Source of the DNA: DASUXY01 sp036377675
Lineage (GTDB): Bacteria > Bacillota > Bacilli > Bacillales > Amphibacillaceae
Direction: 5' to 3'
Length of the DNA: 41,648 nucleotides
Assembly (NCBI GenBank): GCA_036377675.1
Contig: DASUXY010000025.1
Span: forward strand, 1-41,648
Shown: one piece after another, positions 24,286-33,749 of the stretch
Layout: every line of letters starts with the position of its first letter
How positions within the stretch are numbered: the first letter of the stretch is position 1
Position numbers and translations under genes: made by a program
Notes under the pieces: generated by a model
Seen by the model: the letters and a program-made list of their open reading frames with translations, nothing else
What the model was told of the DNA's origin: nothing
Databases searched by the model: none

Positions 24286-25629
24286 GTGCACGAACGTGAG
24301 CAATGGTCATCTAGACTAAGTTTTATTTTAGCTGCTGCAGGATCTGCAATTGGATTAGGAGCGATTTGGAAATTTCCTTACGTAGCAGGCGAAAATGGCG
24401 GAGGGGCATTCCTCCTCATTTTTATTTTATTTACATTAATTCTCGGTTTACCGTTATTGTTAGCCGAATTTACGATTGGCAGAAGAGGACAAGCGAATGC
24501 CGTTGATTCTTTTAAAAATATCGCTCCCGATACAAAATGGCATTGGGTCGGTATTCTCGGTATGGTCGCTTCGTTTATTTTACTGTCGTTTTACAGTGTC
24601 ATCGGTGGTTGGATTATTACGTATTTATATAAAGTGGTTACAGGTGGCTTACACAATCTGACATCGAAACAGTTTGCGGAAATGTTTAGTCGTACAATTT
24701 CTGATCCGCTAATCAGTGTAGGCGCTCAGTTTCTATTTATTTTAATCACGATCATCGTCGTATCCAGAGGTATCCAAAACGGTATTGAAAAAGCGAGTCG
24801 TTTTATGATGCCAGCGTTAACCGTTCTCTTTATTATACTTGTCATTCGTTCGGTGACACTAGATGGGGCAATCAAAGGGATTGAATTTTTGTTTCAGCCT
24901 GACTTTTCAAAAATAACGTCGAAAACAGTTTTAAATGCAATGGGGCAATCGTTTTTTACATTGAGTGTCGGCGTGTCTGTCATGATTACGTATAGTTCAT
25001 ATTTGCCGAAAGAACAAAGTTTGCCACGTTCTGCGCTATCTATTGTCGGAATGAACGTGATGGTCGTCCTATTGTCAGGACTAGCTATTTTTCCAGCTGT
25101 ATTTTCGTTCGGTCTATCACCTGATGCCGGGCCTGTCCTTTTATTTAATGTACTCCCGACGATTTTCAGTCAACTGCCATTTGGCATGTTCTTTTTTGCG
25201 GCATTTTTAATTGTCTTTTTATTCGCTGCTTTAACATCTGCATTTTCAATGTTGGAAATGATCGTATCGGTTATTTCTAAAGGAAATGTAATAAAACGAA
25301 AAAAATGGGCATGGATTGTCGGCTTTGCTATTTTCGCCTTTGGCATTCCATCGACCTTATCTTTCGGTTTATTAAGTGATGTTACGATTTTCGATAAAAC
25401 GATCTTTGATCTTGCCGACTATACCGTCAGTAACGTACTTATGCCGATAGGCTCGCTATTAATGGCTTTGTTTGTGTCGTATCAAATGAAAAAAGCAGAT
25501 GTGTATGAGGAAGTACGGAGTGGAAGTCGGATTAAAGACTGGGTGTTTACAAGCTGGTATGTTTTGCTTCGTTATGTCGCGCCGGTCTTAATTATGCTCG
25601 TCATGTTAGATGTGTTAGGATTTTGGTAA
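24286..25629 (+). CDS. Neurotransmitter:sodium symporter (NSS/SNF) family transporter
   Basis: This 447-residue membrane protein has about 11 helices. Helix 1 carries the NSS signature LSFILAAAGSAIGLGAIWKF and then PYVAGENGGGAFLLIF, which forms the sodium and substrate site in LeuT-type proteins. Other family blocks are GLPLLLAEFTIGRRGQ and GQSFFTLSVGVSVMITYSSY. It couples sodium influx to uptake of an amino acid or related amine; the substrate is unknown. GTG start at 24286 follows GAGGAGGAATTACA. It is transcribed alone; no clear terminator is seen, only a 9-base inverted repeat at 25666-25724. Confidence 0.9.
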   Translation: MHEREQWSSRLSFILAAAGSAIGLGAIWKFPYVAGENGGGAFLLIFILFTLILGLPLLLAEFTIGRRGQANAVDSFKNIAPDTKWHWVGILGMVASFILLSFYSVIGGWIITYLYKVVTGGLHNLTSKQFAEMFSRTISDPLISVGAQFLFILITIIVVSRGIQNGIEKASRFMMPALTVLFIILVIRSVTLDGAIKGIEFLFQPDFSKITSKTVLNAMGQSFFTLSVGVSVMITYSSYLPKEQSLPRSALSIVGMNVMVVLLSGLAIFPAVFSFGLSPDAGPVLLFNVLPTIFSQLPFGMFFFAAFLIVFLFAALTSAFSMLEMIVSVISKGNVIKRKKWAWIVGFAIFAFGIPSTLSFGLLSDVTIFDKTIFDLADYTVSNVLMPIGSLLMALFVSYQMKKADVYEEVRSGSRIKDWVFTSWYVLLRYVAPVLIMLVMLDVLGFW

Positions 25630-25879
25630 GCTATAAATGATGATTTTCGTCTAGCTGGAAAAGAACGTGAACGATTGGTTTATCCCCTTTATTTCAATGA
25701 TGTTAAAAACATTAGTCGTTCACGAGCTTCTCCGAAAATCCGTGCAAATTCTTAATCCCTACATTCCCTGAAACGAGAGAACCCCTTATATCTTTTGATA
25801 TGTTGTATCCCTTAACGAAGCATTAACTTTTGAAATCCATAGGCTACCTATAGCCATAGATTACTGTTTATCTTTTATA

Positions 25880-26524
25880 CTAATCAGACTCACCATACCC
25901 TTCTGGCTCGGTAGGGAAAATTAAAACTTCTAGGCTAGAGGGTTTGGGTTCATTATTTGAGTTATAGATTCCCTCAATGCCAATCCAAACCGAGTCATAT
26001 GGGGAAATGTGTAAATCCTCAGGAAAGGAATCCAGTTTATTTTTTCTGTTTTTTGTTACGTCAGTTTTTAAAATAGTGAACAGTTCAGCTTCATCATACT
26101 TTACATTCAATAGCTCAAAAATACCTTTAAAACTATTTTGAACTTCCTCCAGTTGTTTGTTGTTTTTATCGAACTGTGGATTGGTAATCGTTACAAAGAA
26201 ACTGTCTATTTTTTCATCATGGTGATTGTCAACATAGATTTCAATCGCCTGTTCCTTTCCCGTAAATGTTGCGGCTGACTTATCCTTATTCATGTCAGCT
26301 TTTAAATCGTGTGAATCTTTAAAGGTAGCGTATACATCTTTGACCGATAGATCAAAAACAGAAACATCGTTCAAACTTGCCTGCTCCTCCGCTATGGCCT
26401 GCTGTTCTTCTGCTAAAGTCTCTTGAATATCATCTGAAGCATTGCCCTCTTTGTTAGATGGCCCACTGCACCCTCCAGCAATGAAAAGCACAACGATGAG
26501 ACCAAAAAAGACTAATCTATTCAT
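25880..26524 (-). CDS. Lipoprotein of unknown function, end of the ABC operon
   Basis: This 214-residue protein has a lipoprotein signal (MNRLVFFGLIVVLFIAGGC, Cys19). A Glu/Gln-rich coiled stretch (QETLAEEQQAIAEEQASL) follows, then a single globular domain (about 50-214) with SVKDVYATFKDSHDLKADMN and HISPYDSVWIGIEGIYN. I do not recognise the family. It lies 76 bases after the ABC ATPase and is likely its last operon partner. Lipoproteins in this position of exporter operons often serve as immunity or receptor proteins. That is context only, not sequence evidence. Confidence 0.7.
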   Translation of the reverse strand: MNRLVFFGLIVVLFIAGGCSGPSNKEGNASDDIQETLAEEQQAIAEEQASLNDVSVFDLSVKDVYATFKDSHDLKADMNKDKSAATFTGKEQAIEIYVDNHHDEKIDSFFVTITNPQFDKNNKQLEEVQNSFKGIFELLNVKYDEAELFTILKTDVTKNRKNKLDSFPEDLHISPYDSVWIGIEGIYNSNNEPKPSSLEVLIFPTEPEGYGESD

Positions 26525-26600
26525 TCCTCGACCAACTCCTATTCGTAGATCTTTTTTTAACTAAGCGCCACTTTAAGCAATAGGTTTAAGTAAAAACCTC

Positions 26601-27257
26601 TTATGCACTCGTTCCTTCTCGTTCACCGATTACTTTTCCTTTATCAAGTTCATATACAATATCACAAAGGATACGGATATCACTTTCATGATGGCTTGTC
26701 AGAAGAATGGTTTTCCCATCACGCTTATATTGTAGAAGCAACCGATGAATCTCTTCTACACCCTTTTTATCTAGGCCATTAAAGGGTTCATCTAAAATAA
26801 GAATTGGAGGATCTTCCATAATAGCTTGAGCAATTCTTAGTCGTTGCTTCATGCCGAGGGAATATTTGCCAACCTTTTTATCCTCATGCCCTTTTAACCC
26901 TACTTTTTGAAAAACAGCCATGATTTCCTTTTCACTAATTTTATTTTGTATTTCAGCTAGTAGCCGTAAGTTATCGGGCCCTGTTAAGCTATTGATAAAT
27001 TCAGGAGATTCAATAATCACTCCCGCCTCATCGATAAAATCAATATCTTTACCTATTCGTTTATTATTCACTTTGATTACACCAGAATTAATATGGACGA
27101 GCCCACATATCGCCTTAAATAACATACTTTTTCCTGAGCCATTATGCCCAACAAACCCATACGTTTTTCCCTTTTTCAACCTCAGCGTAATATGATCTAA
27201 AATAAACTCATCTTTTGACGTCTTACAAATATCTTCTATAACAATATATGAAACCAT
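26601..27257 (-). CDS. ABC transporter ATP-binding protein
   Basis: This 218-residue ATPase has Walker A GFVGHNGSGKSMLFKAI (residues about 35-51), signature KYSLGMKQRLRIAQAIM, Walker B PILILDEPFNGLD and H-loop ILLTSHHESD. The short length and the SLGMKQR form of the signature fit exporters of the bacitracin/lantibiotic-resistance and bacteriocin type (DrrA/BcrA-like). It is preceded 18 bases upstream by the third membrane protein. The energy unit presumably serves all three membrane proteins. Confidence 0.9.
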   Translation of the reverse strand: MVSYIVIEDICKTSKDEFILDHITLRLKKGKTYGFVGHNGSGKSMLFKAICGLVHINSGVIKVNNKRIGKDIDFIDEAGVIIESPEFINSLTGPDNLRLLAEIQNKISEKEIMAVFQKVGLKGHEDKKVGKYSLGMKQRLRIAQAIMEDPPILILDEPFNGLDKKGVEEIHRLLLQYKRDGKTILLTSHHESDIRILCDIVYELDKGKVIGEREGTSA

Positions 27258-27275
27258 AACTTCACTCCTTTAAGA

Positions 27276-28040
27276 TCAAGTTTCATATTTTTTTATTACA
27301 TAATGACCGAGAATAGTTATAACAATATAGATGCTCAACAAGATCAGCAAACTATCGAAGAAGTAAAATTGGTAATCAAACAAAAGGATATTTACTTGTT
27401 TCATATTTATATCTACCATCACGATAAATATTGTTAATAAAAGCCCCGTCACCATTGATATGAGCCGACCCTTTAATAAGTTGATGTAAATCATCGCACT
27501 GCTCATCGCAAACAAAAAAAAGCACAGTACAATCAAATATCCTACCAAAAGAAAGGTTATTATACTTAGCGAAGCCGATGGATAGTGAGAATAACTCGAA
27601 AACAAATCCTTATTAACGAAAAAAACCGTTAACAATAATAAGGTAAATGAAATGACAGCATATAAGATTGCATGTTTAAGGGATGTTTTCTTCATCTTAT
27701 GGATATAATTTTTTTTATTCTTGTATCTTACCAATTCTAAATAACGATACTGTTGATTTGACTTCATAAAATGTGTAGATGACTGGATGACTCCGATGAA
27801 TAAAATCGAGACAATGCCTAGTAGCGTCTTAGGGTCTCCCATATATATATAGTCAACAGTTGCTGTTTCTGTATGTATAAATAAAAGTCTAAAAAAATCA
27901 AATATATTTACGTCTACATCTGTACTGAGTGCGTGATCCTGTAAGGTTTTATACGTACGGAAACCGATCATGATCAGAACTGATAATATAAGCCCATACC
28001 TCAAAAAAAAGATTTTATAATAGAATGTAGATTTTTTCAT
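27276..28040 (-). CDS. ABC-type membrane protein, third of three
   Basis: This is a 254-residue protein with about six membrane helices. The frame is open from 28133, but ATG at 28040 is the natural start: GGAAGG precedes it and its ATG overlaps the stop of the previous gene by four bases (ATGA). It begins MKKSTFYYKIFFLRYGLILS. Sequence identity to known families cannot be assigned by eye; size, topology and position next to the ATPase make it a permease subunit. Confidence 0.75.
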   Translation of the reverse strand: MKKSTFYYKIFFLRYGLILSVLIMIGFRTYKTLQDHALSTDVDVNIFDFFRLLFIHTETATVDYIYMGDPKTLLGIVSILFIGVIQSSTHFMKSNQQYRYLELVRYKNKKNYIHKMKKTSLKHAILYAVISFTLLLLTVFFVNKDLFSSYSHYPSASLSIITFLLVGYLIVLCFFLFAMSSAMIYINLLKGRLISMVTGLLLTIFIVMVDINMKQVNILLFDYQFYFFDSLLILLSIYIVITILGHYVIKKYET

Positions 28041-28672
28041 CTTCTTTTTACCTTCCAAGTCATATAAAAAAACGCGATGAGTGAAAAAAAGTATAAAGAA
28101 GTAAATACCACTAACCGAACAATCTCTCCCCAAGAATTAAGCGGAGCTAAATATAAATAAACAGGTGTATATGGATGAGCAGTCCCATCCACAGATACAA
28201 AGAACGATGCAATCAAAAAAAGGATAATTGCACAAATGATTGCTATTCTTTCGTTAAATAGGAGGTGGATGACAACGATGAATAAATTTAGGATCAATAA
28301 ACAAACATGAATAAGAATATAAAATTTTAACGTATAAAACAACGAGATTTCTCGATGGTTTAAATAAAGAATATACAACATGACGAGCGTAAAAATCGTC
28401 GTAAAAATAACATTGTGATAAAATAACTTTTTCATCATCCAACGAATCGCATTTTTGCACGATTGATAACGTATTAAGTACATCGAATTGATCGAATCAA
28501 CATAATAAATGGAAATAAACGCAAAGTAGGTAAGGTAAAAAGCAAATATCGCATGTCTGCTTTCACCAAGTAACGTAAATTCCGACATAGCACCATAGAG
28601 TACAAATAAACGTACAGTCATATAATAAATAAATGATAAAAATAGGGCATATGTCACCTTTCTAATAACCAA
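28037..28672 (-). CDS. ABC-type membrane protein, second of three
   Basis: This is a 211-residue protein with about six membrane helices. The long frame (from 28798) overlaps the upstream gene far too much. A TTG at 28672, preceded by GCGAGGGGATTATC, gives (M)VIRKVTYALFLSFIYYMTVR and an 11-base overlap with the previous gene. It ends ...YMTWKVKRR and is translationally coupled to the third membrane protein. Function is inferred from the operon. Confidence 0.7.
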   Translation of the reverse strand: MVIRKVTYALFLSFIYYMTVRLFVLYGAMSEFTLLGESRHAIFAFYLTYFAFISIYYVDSINSMYLIRYQSCKNAIRWMMKKLFYHNVIFTTIFTLVMLYILYLNHREISLFYTLKFYILIHVCLLILNLFIVVIHLLFNERIAIICAIILFLIASFFVSVDGTAHPYTPVYLYLAPLNSWGEIVRLVVFTSLYFFSLIAFFYMTWKVKRR

Positions 28673-29486
28673 GATAATCCCCTCGCATCTGTTTGTAGAT
28701 AATCGCACTGAATGATGCAATAACTGGCAAAATAAGCGGGATAAATATTTCAAATGTCGTATAAAGAGTATTGAAAGCAACGACACTTTGCATGACATTT
28801 AATAAGGGTAAACCTAGTGTCTCCGCTAAATTGCCGATGACAAGATAAAAAACCATCGGAATGACGATGACCATATATTTTTTATCAGTCCACAAGACGA
28901 CTGCACATCCCATGAAGCCGAATGTCACCCCTAGCGCAAAGTAAATCGATGTCGCAAGAAACAGAAAGAATAGAAAAGGATGGTCATCGTAAAAGTTTTC
29001 CCCAAAAATAATGTCATAGTTTCCGATATCTTGAAGATGATCCATAATCATCATGTTGCCAATTGAAAAATATATAATGAATGGAATCGTTATACATAAG
29101 CCCGAGATCAATGAATACTTAACAATCGTCGTTACCATATAACGGCGATAATTTTTTAATCGAACAAATGCATGACTGAAATAACCATTTTTTTCATGAT
29201 AAAATTGAATGATCGGTAACAATGCGAAAATCGGAAAAAGGTAAATCGTATATCTCATCGCAAAATCAATATACATTTCCCAATTGTTAATTTGTCCTAG
29301 CATTGCCTGAATCGTGGCTTCGCGATCTTGCCCAATTAAGTCCGGCTCTTTTTGAAAATCTGCTTGAAAGAGCCAATAGAACATTTCGCTCGTAAAGAAC
29401 CATGAAACGACTAAACTAATGAGTAATAGTCCCATCGCCCCTATTGTATATTTATTTATCAATCTGAATTTCTCAATCCGTTTCAT
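28662..29486 (-). CDS. ABC-type membrane protein, first of three
   Basis: This 274-residue protein has about six membrane helices and a sizeable extracellular loop after the first helix (about residues 37-75). A large TM1-TM2 loop of this kind is common in ABC-2 type exporters. The C-terminus has a short basic stretch (YKQMRGDYLGY). The ATG follows GGAGGAAGAG. It is the first of three overlapping membrane-protein genes and lies 208 bases after the small secreted protein. Confidence 0.75.
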   Translation of the reverse strand: MKRIEKFRLINKYTIGAMGLLLISLVVSWFFTSEMFYWLFQADFQKEPDLIGQDREATIQAMLGQINNWEMYIDFAMRYTIYLFPIFALLPIIQFYHEKNGYFSHAFVRLKNYRRYMVTTIVKYSLISGLCITIPFIIYFSIGNMMIMDHLQDIGNYDIIFGENFYDDHPFLFFLFLATSIYFALGVTFGFMGCAVVLWTDKKYMVIVIPMVFYLVIGNLAETLGLPLLNVMQSVVAFNTLYTTFEIFIPLILPVIASFSAIIYKQMRGDYLGY

Positions 29487-29694
29487 CTCTTCCTCCCTTA
29501 GTAACAGACTGTTTATTCATCAAATGAGGCAAATCAAGTTTCCACATTTTTTAGAATGAATGTTTGCAAATCTCCATCCATCACTTCATCATGATACCTG
29601 CACAAGCAAAGTAAAGGGCTATGAACTTTCTCTTTGCTTGTGCATGAATAACCTTAACTTAAAAATATAATTTGTCATAACTATAGATGAGTTC

Positions 29695-30102
29695 TCAATG
29701 CGTATCCGGAGACCAAGACCCTTTAATTGTTACCGTTCCAGGGTTTGTCTTGGATAAACCCATTCGGTATAAATAATTTGCTGTACCTGTGTTGGAAAAA
29801 GTTGCTCTTTTACCTCTTTGCACCTGGACAGAACCTCTAGACTTGCCATTTGAATTTCGCATATGACCAGTTATCCATGCTGATCCAGTATCATTGGACA
29901 AATTTAAAACTCCAGCACGATTCGTAACGGACTTTGTAAGGTAACGGGTGTATTTTTCCCCACCATTATATGTGAGCTTAAATTTTGAAAATTGCCCTAC
30001 TTGTCTGGCGTCTGTAGAAGATGCTCCTACGAATAGTCCAATGACCATTAACAATACAGCAATAGATTTTATTGGATAATTCCCCCTTTTCTGTATATCC
30101 AT
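29695..30102 (-). CDS. Small secreted beta-rich protein, possibly the exporter's cargo
   Basis: This 135-residue protein is chosen from ATG 30102 behind GGGAGGAGGTGATAAA. It has an N-terminal signal peptide (hydrophobic SIAVLLMVIGLFVGASSTDA, about 13-32). The remainder is Gly/Ser/Thr/Asn-rich with alternating polar-hydrophobic strands and no cysteine: KFKLTYNGGEKYTRYLTKS, GSVQVQRGKRATFSN, and an end in GTVTIKGSWSPDTH. The pattern recalls small secreted proteins (DUF2712-like or lactococcin-972-like) found beside bacteriocin-type ABC exporters. I cannot confirm the family by eye. Position ahead of three permeases and an ATPase makes an exported peptide or protein plausible. Confidence 0.65.
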   Translation of the reverse strand: MDIQKRGNYPIKSIAVLLMVIGLFVGASSTDARQVGQFSKFKLTYNGGEKYTRYLTKSVTNRAGVLNLSNDTGSAWITGHMRNSNGKSRGSVQVQRGKRATFSNTGTANYLYRMGLSKTNPGTVTIKGSWSPDTH

Positions 30103-30366
30103 TTTATCACCTCCTCCCGAATACGAAATAGACGAGCAGCCCAAAGCGTAAGGAAAGATAAACAATTCAGTTCTCTCTTATGACGGCAACCTTTTAACGG
30201 CTATTTTTCCTTCGATCACCCCCTTAACGTAGTTGGCAAACTATAAGCATAGCCAAATACGGAAAAAGATCACTCTCTAAAGCATTACGCTAATATCATG
30301 TCACCCAAATCATATGTACCTTTTTAATTATCAAACAAACTAGTCGTTTGATACGTCTAACGTCGG

Positions 30367-31374
30367 CTACTCCTTTATTGGAATGGTTACTTTTAAGTCT
30401 TCGACTGAGGTTGTGCTCGTGTTATCGACGGGTTCAATCATTAAGTATTTTGGCACTGGATCCATTGGTGGAAGAATTAAGACATTATGATGTCCATTGA
30501 TTCCAACTTGACCAACCTGTATTTTGTGGTCTTTATATTCTTTTCCTTTATCATAGGTCACAATATATTCGAACGATGGCCATGTATCATTCTCATCCAT
30601 CTCTTTTGAGTAGTCTAAAGCCAAGTCAATCCTTGTTGAAAGTGGAGAAAATACTACTTTATTTACCGTTAAAGCATACTTGTTGTCTTTTGTTTGTGCT
30701 TGTATATGTGGTGTGAATTCTTGAATGTTACTGTCGATTTTGGTAAGTGGGAAAGATACATTCCACCTGCCTTTTTTTCCAAATAAATCTGTTCCATGGA
30801 CAGCAACATTAATGTGATCACCGAATTCATTGTAATGAGCTAACGTAAATTCACGATGTTCGATTATCGTCTTGGCATTTATTGACTGTTGCCCAACGGT
30901 GCCAGTAGCTACTTTAACCTCCTGGCCATTGATGGTTATCGAGCTAACCCCGACAATTTCTTCATCTAAAGAGATCGGCTCATCGCTTTCGTACTCGACA
31001 GTAATGATTATACGTCCTCCATCATAGGCGGCTTCTTTCACTCTCATCGTTAAGCCTTTATTATTAACCCGTTTTTCAATAGGGGTAGCTAGTTGATTTT
31101 TCGCTATTGTTTCAGAGGCAATGTCATCGAATTGTGCATAGATTGGCCCGATAATGGGGACGTGTGATAATTTTTTTGCCATTGAAGGTGATATAAAACC
31201 GCAACCTAAAATAATGATGCACAAACCGCAAGCTATCAGACTGGAAAATTTGGTTGCTTTTTGCCTCTGGCGTTTTTTTTTAACTTGAAAAAAGGCTTCC
31301 TTTTCTCTTTGAATTAATTGATCTTCCGGCACGTCAATAGCATCAATATGTTTATTGAATCTTTCCTTACTCAT
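30367..31374 (-). CDS. DUF4179-type anti-sigma factor
   Basis: This 335-residue protein has a cytoplasmic N-terminal region (about 1-42), one membrane helix (SLIACGLCIIILGCGFI, about 44-62) and a large extracytoplasmic domain. It begins HVPIIGPIYAQFDDIASETIAKN, the DUF4179 pattern of Bacillus anti-sigma factors. It would hold the adjoining ECF sigma factor at the membrane. Its ATG overlaps the end of the sigma gene by 8 bases, the usual arrangement. Unlike its partner, it is intact. A stretch of 264 bases separates it from the secreted protein gene downstream. Confidence 0.82.
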   Translation of the reverse strand: MSKERFNKHIDAIDVPEDQLIQREKEAFFQVKKKRQRQKATKFSSLIACGLCIIILGCGFISPSMAKKLSHVPIIGPIYAQFDDIASETIAKNQLATPIEKRVNNKGLTMRVKEAAYDGGRIIITVEYESDEPISLDEEIVGVSSITINGQEVKVATGTVGQQSINAKTIIEHREFTLAHYNEFGDHINVAVHGTDLFGKKGRWNVSFPLTKIDSNIQEFTPHIQAQTKDNKYALTVNKVVFSPLSTRIDLALDYSKEMDENDTWPSFEYIVTYDKGKEYKDHKIQVGQVGINGHHNVLILPPMDPVPKYLMIEPVDNTSTTSVEDLKVTIPIKE

Positions 31375-31896
31375 AAATATATCCCTCCTTTAGAATGGGG
31401 CGTAATACTTGCTTAGCTCTGTATAAGTGGGATTTTACGGTTCCTTCAGGAAAATGCAGAAGATCGGCAATTTCTTTAATCGTTAAATCATGATAGTATC
31501 TTAATAAAATAATTGATTTGTAAGTTGGATCCAAAAACTTGAACGCTTCAGCTAAATCCATTGATTGAGCTAAAGAGTTGAAGTTTTCCCCGTACATAAA
31601 TTAGCAAATATTTCATCGCTGGCGACAAATTGCTTAGAAGCTTTTCGAATAAAATCAATCGATTTAAAAATGATAATCCTTGTTATCCAACTTGAAAACT
31701 TCTCTGGATTTTTTAGTTTTTCCATAGAAAGATAGGCCTCGTAAATCGTCTCTTGATACAGATCAAGGGCATCTTGCTCATTTCTTACGTAGGAATAAGC
31801 CGTTCGATATAATTTTTGACGAACAGAAGCAATCAATTGTTCAAATGCTTCGTCATTCCCCTTTTTTGCCTGTTTTACTAAATAGGCTATTTCCAC
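31367..31896 (-). pseudogene. ECF RNA polymerase sigma factor, frameshifted
   Basis: The sigma-2 half (GTG start at 31896 behind AAGGGGG; VKQAKKGNDEAFEQLIASVR, DALDLYQETIYEAYLSMEKL, SSWITRIIIFKSIDFIRK) and the sigma-4 half (FLDPTYKSIILLRYYHDLTI then KEIADLLHFPEGTVKSHLYRAK) are in different frames. The switch must occur within the plus-strand run TTTTCCCC at 31584-31591. One extra G or A on the coding strand would join them as a protein of about 177 residues, normal for SigM/SigV-like factors. The partner anti-sigma gene follows with an 8-base overlap. It is either a real loss, a slip site, or a sequence error. Confidence 0.82.
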
Positions 31897-32171
31897 ACTT
31901 TTTTCCCCCTTTACCATATAGTCGGATGGGTAAGTGAAAAGGTTGCAATAATTAAAAAATTTAACTTCATCATTGTTATTTGAATCACCAGACAAATGAT
32001 TAAAAAGTGAAAATGATTTGCATCGTGATGTTCCTAGTTTCCCTTCTTATGCTCCAAACAATTGTCTCATTCTCCAAAAATAAGTAAGCGCTTTCTCTAA
32101 ACTCTAAAAAAATAAAACATCAATCAAGGAAACTAGGCCTGAAAAAACAGACCGTTACAATCTAATATATA

Positions 32172-33746
32172 TTAACGTTTCACAACATAATTTTCGGTAA
32201 CATCTGCTTGAACTGTTTGATGTTTTGCAAAATATTCGCGAATGAGTTGGACGGTATCTTTTGGAATAACCTTAATCACTCGTTTATTCATAAACATATC
32301 ATAATTACCACCACCTGAAGCTCGGTAATTATTTAGAACCACATGATATGTACCATCGGGCTTCAATCGTTTTCCATGATATGTAACATCTGCAATGCGT
32401 GAGCCGAGAGGACGGCCTACATGAATCGTGTATTCGATTCCTTCCCACATATCATAATTGTAATGTTGCGGTTTTGGATAAAGGTAGCTTCGATTGACAA
32501 CAATTTCATGTTGATCATTTAACATAAAATATTCCGCGCTTTTTTCAAGAGCCGCTTTGATATCTTTACCAGTTAACTCCAACACGACAAGTGTGTTCGG
32601 ATACATATAATTAAAAACGACATCCCTCATTGTAACCGTCGTATTAAATCCTATCGTATCATTGTTTAAAAGGGCAGTTACAGAAATGTCAACCCCACTA
32701 GCTTCCATCTGTATATTTTGCATTAATTGAATGAATGGATGTTTAACGATTCTCGCCTCGAGTGGATCTTGAATGGTCATATCCCCTTCAATATAACCAA
32801 TCACTTCATCAAGCCACGCTTGTGTCGAAGCTTCTAAATCTTTCATGTCATTCAGTACTTCAGGATGTGGTTCGATATTTTTTAATGAATGAAGGTGTGC
32901 ATTCTTTTCAATCACCGACCACCCCCCGTTTTGTTTATCTAAGTGGACTTGAATTTCACCGTACAATCGACCATGACTTCCCGGTTGAACGACACACACA
33001 TTATTGACGAAACCGGTTAACTGGCGGTGCTGATGGCCGGTCAACATTACATCAACCCCTTCAATCTGTTGACACATTTGGTACGCTTGATTTTCACCCG
33101 TTAATGCTTCCGTCGGCTCACCTGTTTGTAAATCACGCTCAAATCCACCATGATAAGAAACGATGAGAAGATCGGGTTGTTCTACCTCTCGTACATAAGC
33201 AACTACTGTTTGTAAAGTTTCATACGCATCTTGAAAGCACAAGCCTTGAATATGTTCTGGAGATTCCCAATATGGAATATAGTGTGTCGTCACACCGATG
33301 ATCGCTATTTTTACTCCGTTCGTTAATCGTTTTATCATATAGGGTGGCCCAAATACTGACTCCTTTGTCTGCGCATCTGCAATATTTGCTGAAAGCCATG
33401 GAAAATCAGATTGTTCGACCGCATCTGATAAAACTTTTTTCCCGAAATTAAATTCATGGTTCCCAATAACACTCGCATCGATACCGATTTTATTCATAAT
33501 ATGGATGATTGGATTTTTCTGATGCGCATACTCCTTCACATAATGACTCATCAAAGGTGTTCCCTGAATCAAATCACCATTATCCAAAACGAGCAGATGC
33601 TCATGCTTCTTCCGCATCTTTTGTACAACGGTTGCATATTTAGCGAGCCCTACATGAGCCTTTTCCTTTGTTCCATAGTTCACCGGCATGACGTGCCCAT
33701 GGATATCGCTTGTGCAAAAAATCGTAACCTTAACTCGTCGTTGCAC
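32172..33746 (-). CDS. Metallophosphoesterase / 5'-nucleotidase family protein
   Basis: This protein of about 524 residues has an N-terminal calcineurin-like domain: FCTSDIHGH, LVLDNGDLIQGTPL, VIGNHEFNFG, VSYHGGFERD and LTGHQHRQL supply the two-metal ligands. A C-terminal 5'-nucleotidase domain (about 330-524) includes NTLVVLELTGKDIKAALEKSAEYF and LNNYRASGGGNYDMF. It resembles YunD/UshA-type enzymes, which hydrolyse nucleotides or nucleotide sugars. There is no signal peptide or wall anchor, so an intracellular location is likely. The frame opens at 33776, but GTG 33746 behind AAAGGATGATTAGA starts directly before the first motif. It is transcribed alone. Confidence 0.85.
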   Translation of the reverse strand: MQRRVKVTIFCTSDIHGHVMPVNYGTKEKAHVGLAKYATVVQKMRKKHEHLLVLDNGDLIQGTPLMSHYVKEYAHQKNPIIHIMNKIGIDASVIGNHEFNFGKKVLSDAVEQSDFPWLSANIADAQTKESVFGPPYMIKRLTNGVKIAIIGVTTHYIPYWESPEHIQGLCFQDAYETLQTVVAYVREVEQPDLLIVSYHGGFERDLQTGEPTEALTGENQAYQMCQQIEGVDVMLTGHQHRQLTGFVNNVCVVQPGSHGRLYGEIQVHLDKQNGGWSVIEKNAHLHSLKNIEPHPEVLNDMKDLEASTQAWLDEVIGYIEGDMTIQDPLEARIVKHPFIQLMQNIQMEASGVDISVTALLNNDTIGFNTTVTMRDVVFNYMYPNTLVVLELTGKDIKAALEKSAEYFMLNDQHEIVVNRSYLYPKPQHYNYDMWEGIEYTIHVGRPLGSRIADVTYHGKRLKPDGTYHVVLNNYRASGGGNYDMFMNKRVIKVIPKDTVQLIREYFAKHQTVQADVTENYVVKR

Positions 33747-33749
33747 TCT

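Noticed and set aside
25666..25724. Inverted repeat CGTGAACGA / TCGTTCACG after the NSS symporter
   Set aside because: The 41-base loop and lack of a T tract make it a poor terminator, and no partner sites were found to support an operator.
31584..31591. Programmed -1 frameshift in the ECF sigma gene
   Set aside because: Only the Gly codon re-pairs fully; there is no classic X-XXY-YYZ heptamer and no clear downstream stem. Kept as a possibility within the finding but not annotated.
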